Assembly: GCA_030697085.1 (NCBI GenBank)
Contig: JAUYQT010000241.1
Coordinates: 1-6,133, forward strand
Direction: 5' to 3'
Origin: Azonexus sp.
Lineage (GTDB): Bacteria; Pseudomonadota; Gammaproteobacteria; Burkholderiales; Rhodocyclaceae
Length of the DNA stretch: 6,133 nt
Part shown: in pieces, positions 4,944 to 6,133 of the stretch
Numbering within the stretch: the first letter of the stretch is position 1
Layout of the letters: each line of letters opens with the position of its first letter
The notes under the pieces: generated by a model
The model's input: the letters and a program-made list of their open reading frames with translations, nothing else
Told to the model about the DNA's origin: nothing
Databases searched by the model: none
Program-made: the position numbers and the translations under genes

Positions 4944-6071
4944 ATGGCGACAAGAAAAAATAGCGTTCCACCCCCAGAGGCCTCGGCGGCCCCCGCGGTT
5001 AGTAAAAAGCCGGTGGTGCGGGCTGAGCGAAAGCGCGCCGTGGCGCGTGGCGATGTGCCGCCGGTGCTGGCGGCGCCGGCGATTGAAATCTTCAGCATCA
5101 ATGCTGCGGTCGACGCGGCGCAAGAGTCAAAAATGGGCGCCCTGCAGGATGTCATCGCCGGTATGCCGGTTGATGAATCGATGGCCTTGCTGAGAGGTTT
5201 GTTGAAGCAGCAGCGGATGACGGTCGGGGTGCAGACGCCGAATCCGGACGAGGATTTGGCCAAGGATTGGCGCAAGGGCGCTTATCCCTATAAAAACCTG
5301 ATGCAGCGGCGCAATTACGAGCGGCAAAAATATCGTCTGCAGGTTGAGTTGCTGAAGCTCCAGGCTTGGGTCAAGGAAACCGGGCAAAAGGTGGTGATTC
5401 TATTTGAAGGGCGTGATGCGGCCGGCAAGGGCGGTACGATCAAGCGTTTGATGGAGCATTTGAACCCGCGCGGCGCACGCGTCGTGGCGCTGGAAAAACC
5501 GAGTGAAATCGAGCAGGGCCAATGGTATTTCCAGCGTTACGTACAGCATTTGCCGACACGCGGCGAGATCGTGCTGTTGGATCGCTCCTGGTACAACCGG
5601 GCGGGTGTCGAGCGCGTCATGGGTTTTTGTTCGGATCAGGAATACGCCGAGTTTGTCCGCCAGGCGCCGGAGTTTGAACGAATGCTGGTGCGCAATGGCA
5701 CGCATCTGATCAAGTTCTGGTTTTCGGTCAGTCGCGACGAGCAGCGCCGTCGTTTTGGCGAGCGCAAGGTGCATCCGCTGAAGCAGTGGAAATTGTCACC
5801 AATCGACCTCGCCTCACTGGATAAATGGGACGATTACACCAAGGCCAAGGAGGCGATGTTTTTTCACACCGATACTGCCGATGCACCATGGACGGTGATC
5901 AAATCAAACTGCAAAAAACGGGCACGGCTCAATGCCATGCGCTATGTGCTGCATAAATTGCCCTACAACAATAAAGATACCGACCGGATCGGCAACCTGG
6001 ACCCGCTGATTGTCGGCCGGGCCAACGTGGTTTATGAACGTGGCGAGCAGCAGGGATTGCCGATTCTGTAA
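4944..6071 (+). CDS. ppk2: Polyphosphate kinase 2 (PPK2 family)
   Basis: 375 residues. The core (about 105-345) has Walker A GRDAAGKGG (G156-G164, K162), then EKPSEIEQGQWYFQRYVQHLP, Walker B/lid start EIVLLDRSWYNRAGVERVMGF with D213, and the late motifs HPLKQWKLSPIDL (277-289) and YTKAKEAMF (298-306). These closely match one-domain PPK2 enzymes of class I (Pseudomonas PA0141 type), which move phosphate between polyphosphate and nucleoside diphosphates, usually making ATP or GTP from polyphosphate in the cytoplasm. Class assignment is by eye; AMP use (class III) cannot be excluded. Residues 1-100 are an unusual N-terminal extension: basic and Ala/Pro-rich (1-46), then predicted helical (52-90). 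The start ATG 4944 follows GGAG. Downstream of a sixA-like gene, probably co-transcribed. Its product would link polyphosphate stores to nucleotide charge. Confidence 0.93.
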   Translation: MATRKNSVPPPEASAAPAVSKKPVVRAERKRAVARGDVPPVLAAPAIEIFSINAAVDAAQESKMGALQDVIAGMPVDESMALLRGLLKQQRMTVGVQTPNPDEDLAKDWRKGAYPYKNLMQRRNYERQKYRLQVELLKLQAWVKETGQKVVILFEGRDAAGKGGTIKRLMEHLNPRGARVVALEKPSEIEQGQWYFQRYVQHLPTRGEIVLLDRSWYNRAGVERVMGFCSDQEYAEFVRQAPEFERMLVRNGTHLIKFWFSVSRDEQRRRFGERKVHPLKQWKLSPIDLASLDKWDDYTKAKEAMFFHTDTADAPWTVIKSNCKKRARLNAMRYVLHKLPYNNKDTDRIGNLDPLIVGRANVVYERGEQQGLPIL

Positions 6072-6133
6072 GGGTGGGTCAGCCTGAAATGGTGAATTTT
6101 GGCCATTTTTTCGGGTTGACCGTGGCGGCCTCG

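Noticed and set aside
5400..5774. 124-codon - strand frame opposite ppk2
   Set aside because: Antisense to the Walker motifs and lid of PPK2; no independent support.
6087..6118. Inverted repeat AAATGG/CCATTT followed by T's after ppk2, as a terminator
   Set aside because: The stem is only 6 bp and AT-rich with a 10-nt loop, and the T's overlap the stem arm. Too weak to call.
6089..6133. Open frame ATG GTG AAT... running off the right edge (15 codons)
   Set aside because: It has no well-placed ribosome site and is too short to judge codon use or homology. It could be the start of the next gene, but nothing in the window supports it.

Overview
The window looks like chromosomal DNA from a moderately GC-rich betaproteobacterium, most likely of the Rhodocyclales (Dechloromonas/Azospira/Accumulibacter-like). 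This placement is an inference from protein style and gene content (a YheS-type ABC-F protein, a VF530 protein, a SixA-type phosphatase next to a class I-like PPK2). No rRNA, tRNA, CRISPR array, transposase or phage gene is visible, and nothing points to recent transfer.

Left third, + strand: the last 149 codons of a TonB-dependent outer-membrane receptor, a 149-bp gap holding a perfect 9-bp inverted repeat, then a complete secreted YncE/YVTN-type beta-propeller protein. The pair resembles the E. coli yncD (pqqU)-yncE neighbourhood, so a role in uptake or handling of a small ligand at the cell envelope is a reasonable guess. The ligand cannot be read from the sequence.

Middle, - strand: in transcription order, a VF530-family small protein (4201->3965), a 56-residue lysine-rich protein that probably starts at TTG (3796->3626), a good intrinsic terminator (3585->3532), and a YheS-like ABC-F ATPase that probably starts at GTG (3475->1799). 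The ABC-F gene converges on the propeller gene, and the 131 bp between them contain overlapping hairpins. The terminator implies that the ABC-F gene is transcribed separately from the two small genes upstream.

Right third, + strand: divergent from the VF530 gene, a SixA-like phosphohistidine phosphatase is followed after 57 bp by a polyphosphate kinase 2 with a long, basic, Ala/Pro-rich N-terminal extension. The two are probably co-transcribed and form a small phosphoryl-transfer module, which fits the polyphosphate-rich physiology of Rhodocyclales. The last 62 bp hold no gene that can be called.

Most of the content is recognisable. I see no clearly new multi-gene system. The points most worth checking are the receptor/propeller pair with its palindrome, the sixA-ppk2 pair, the extended PPK2 N-terminus, the non-ATG starts, the overlapping hairpins at 1696-1738, and the missing C-terminal extension of the ABC-F protein.
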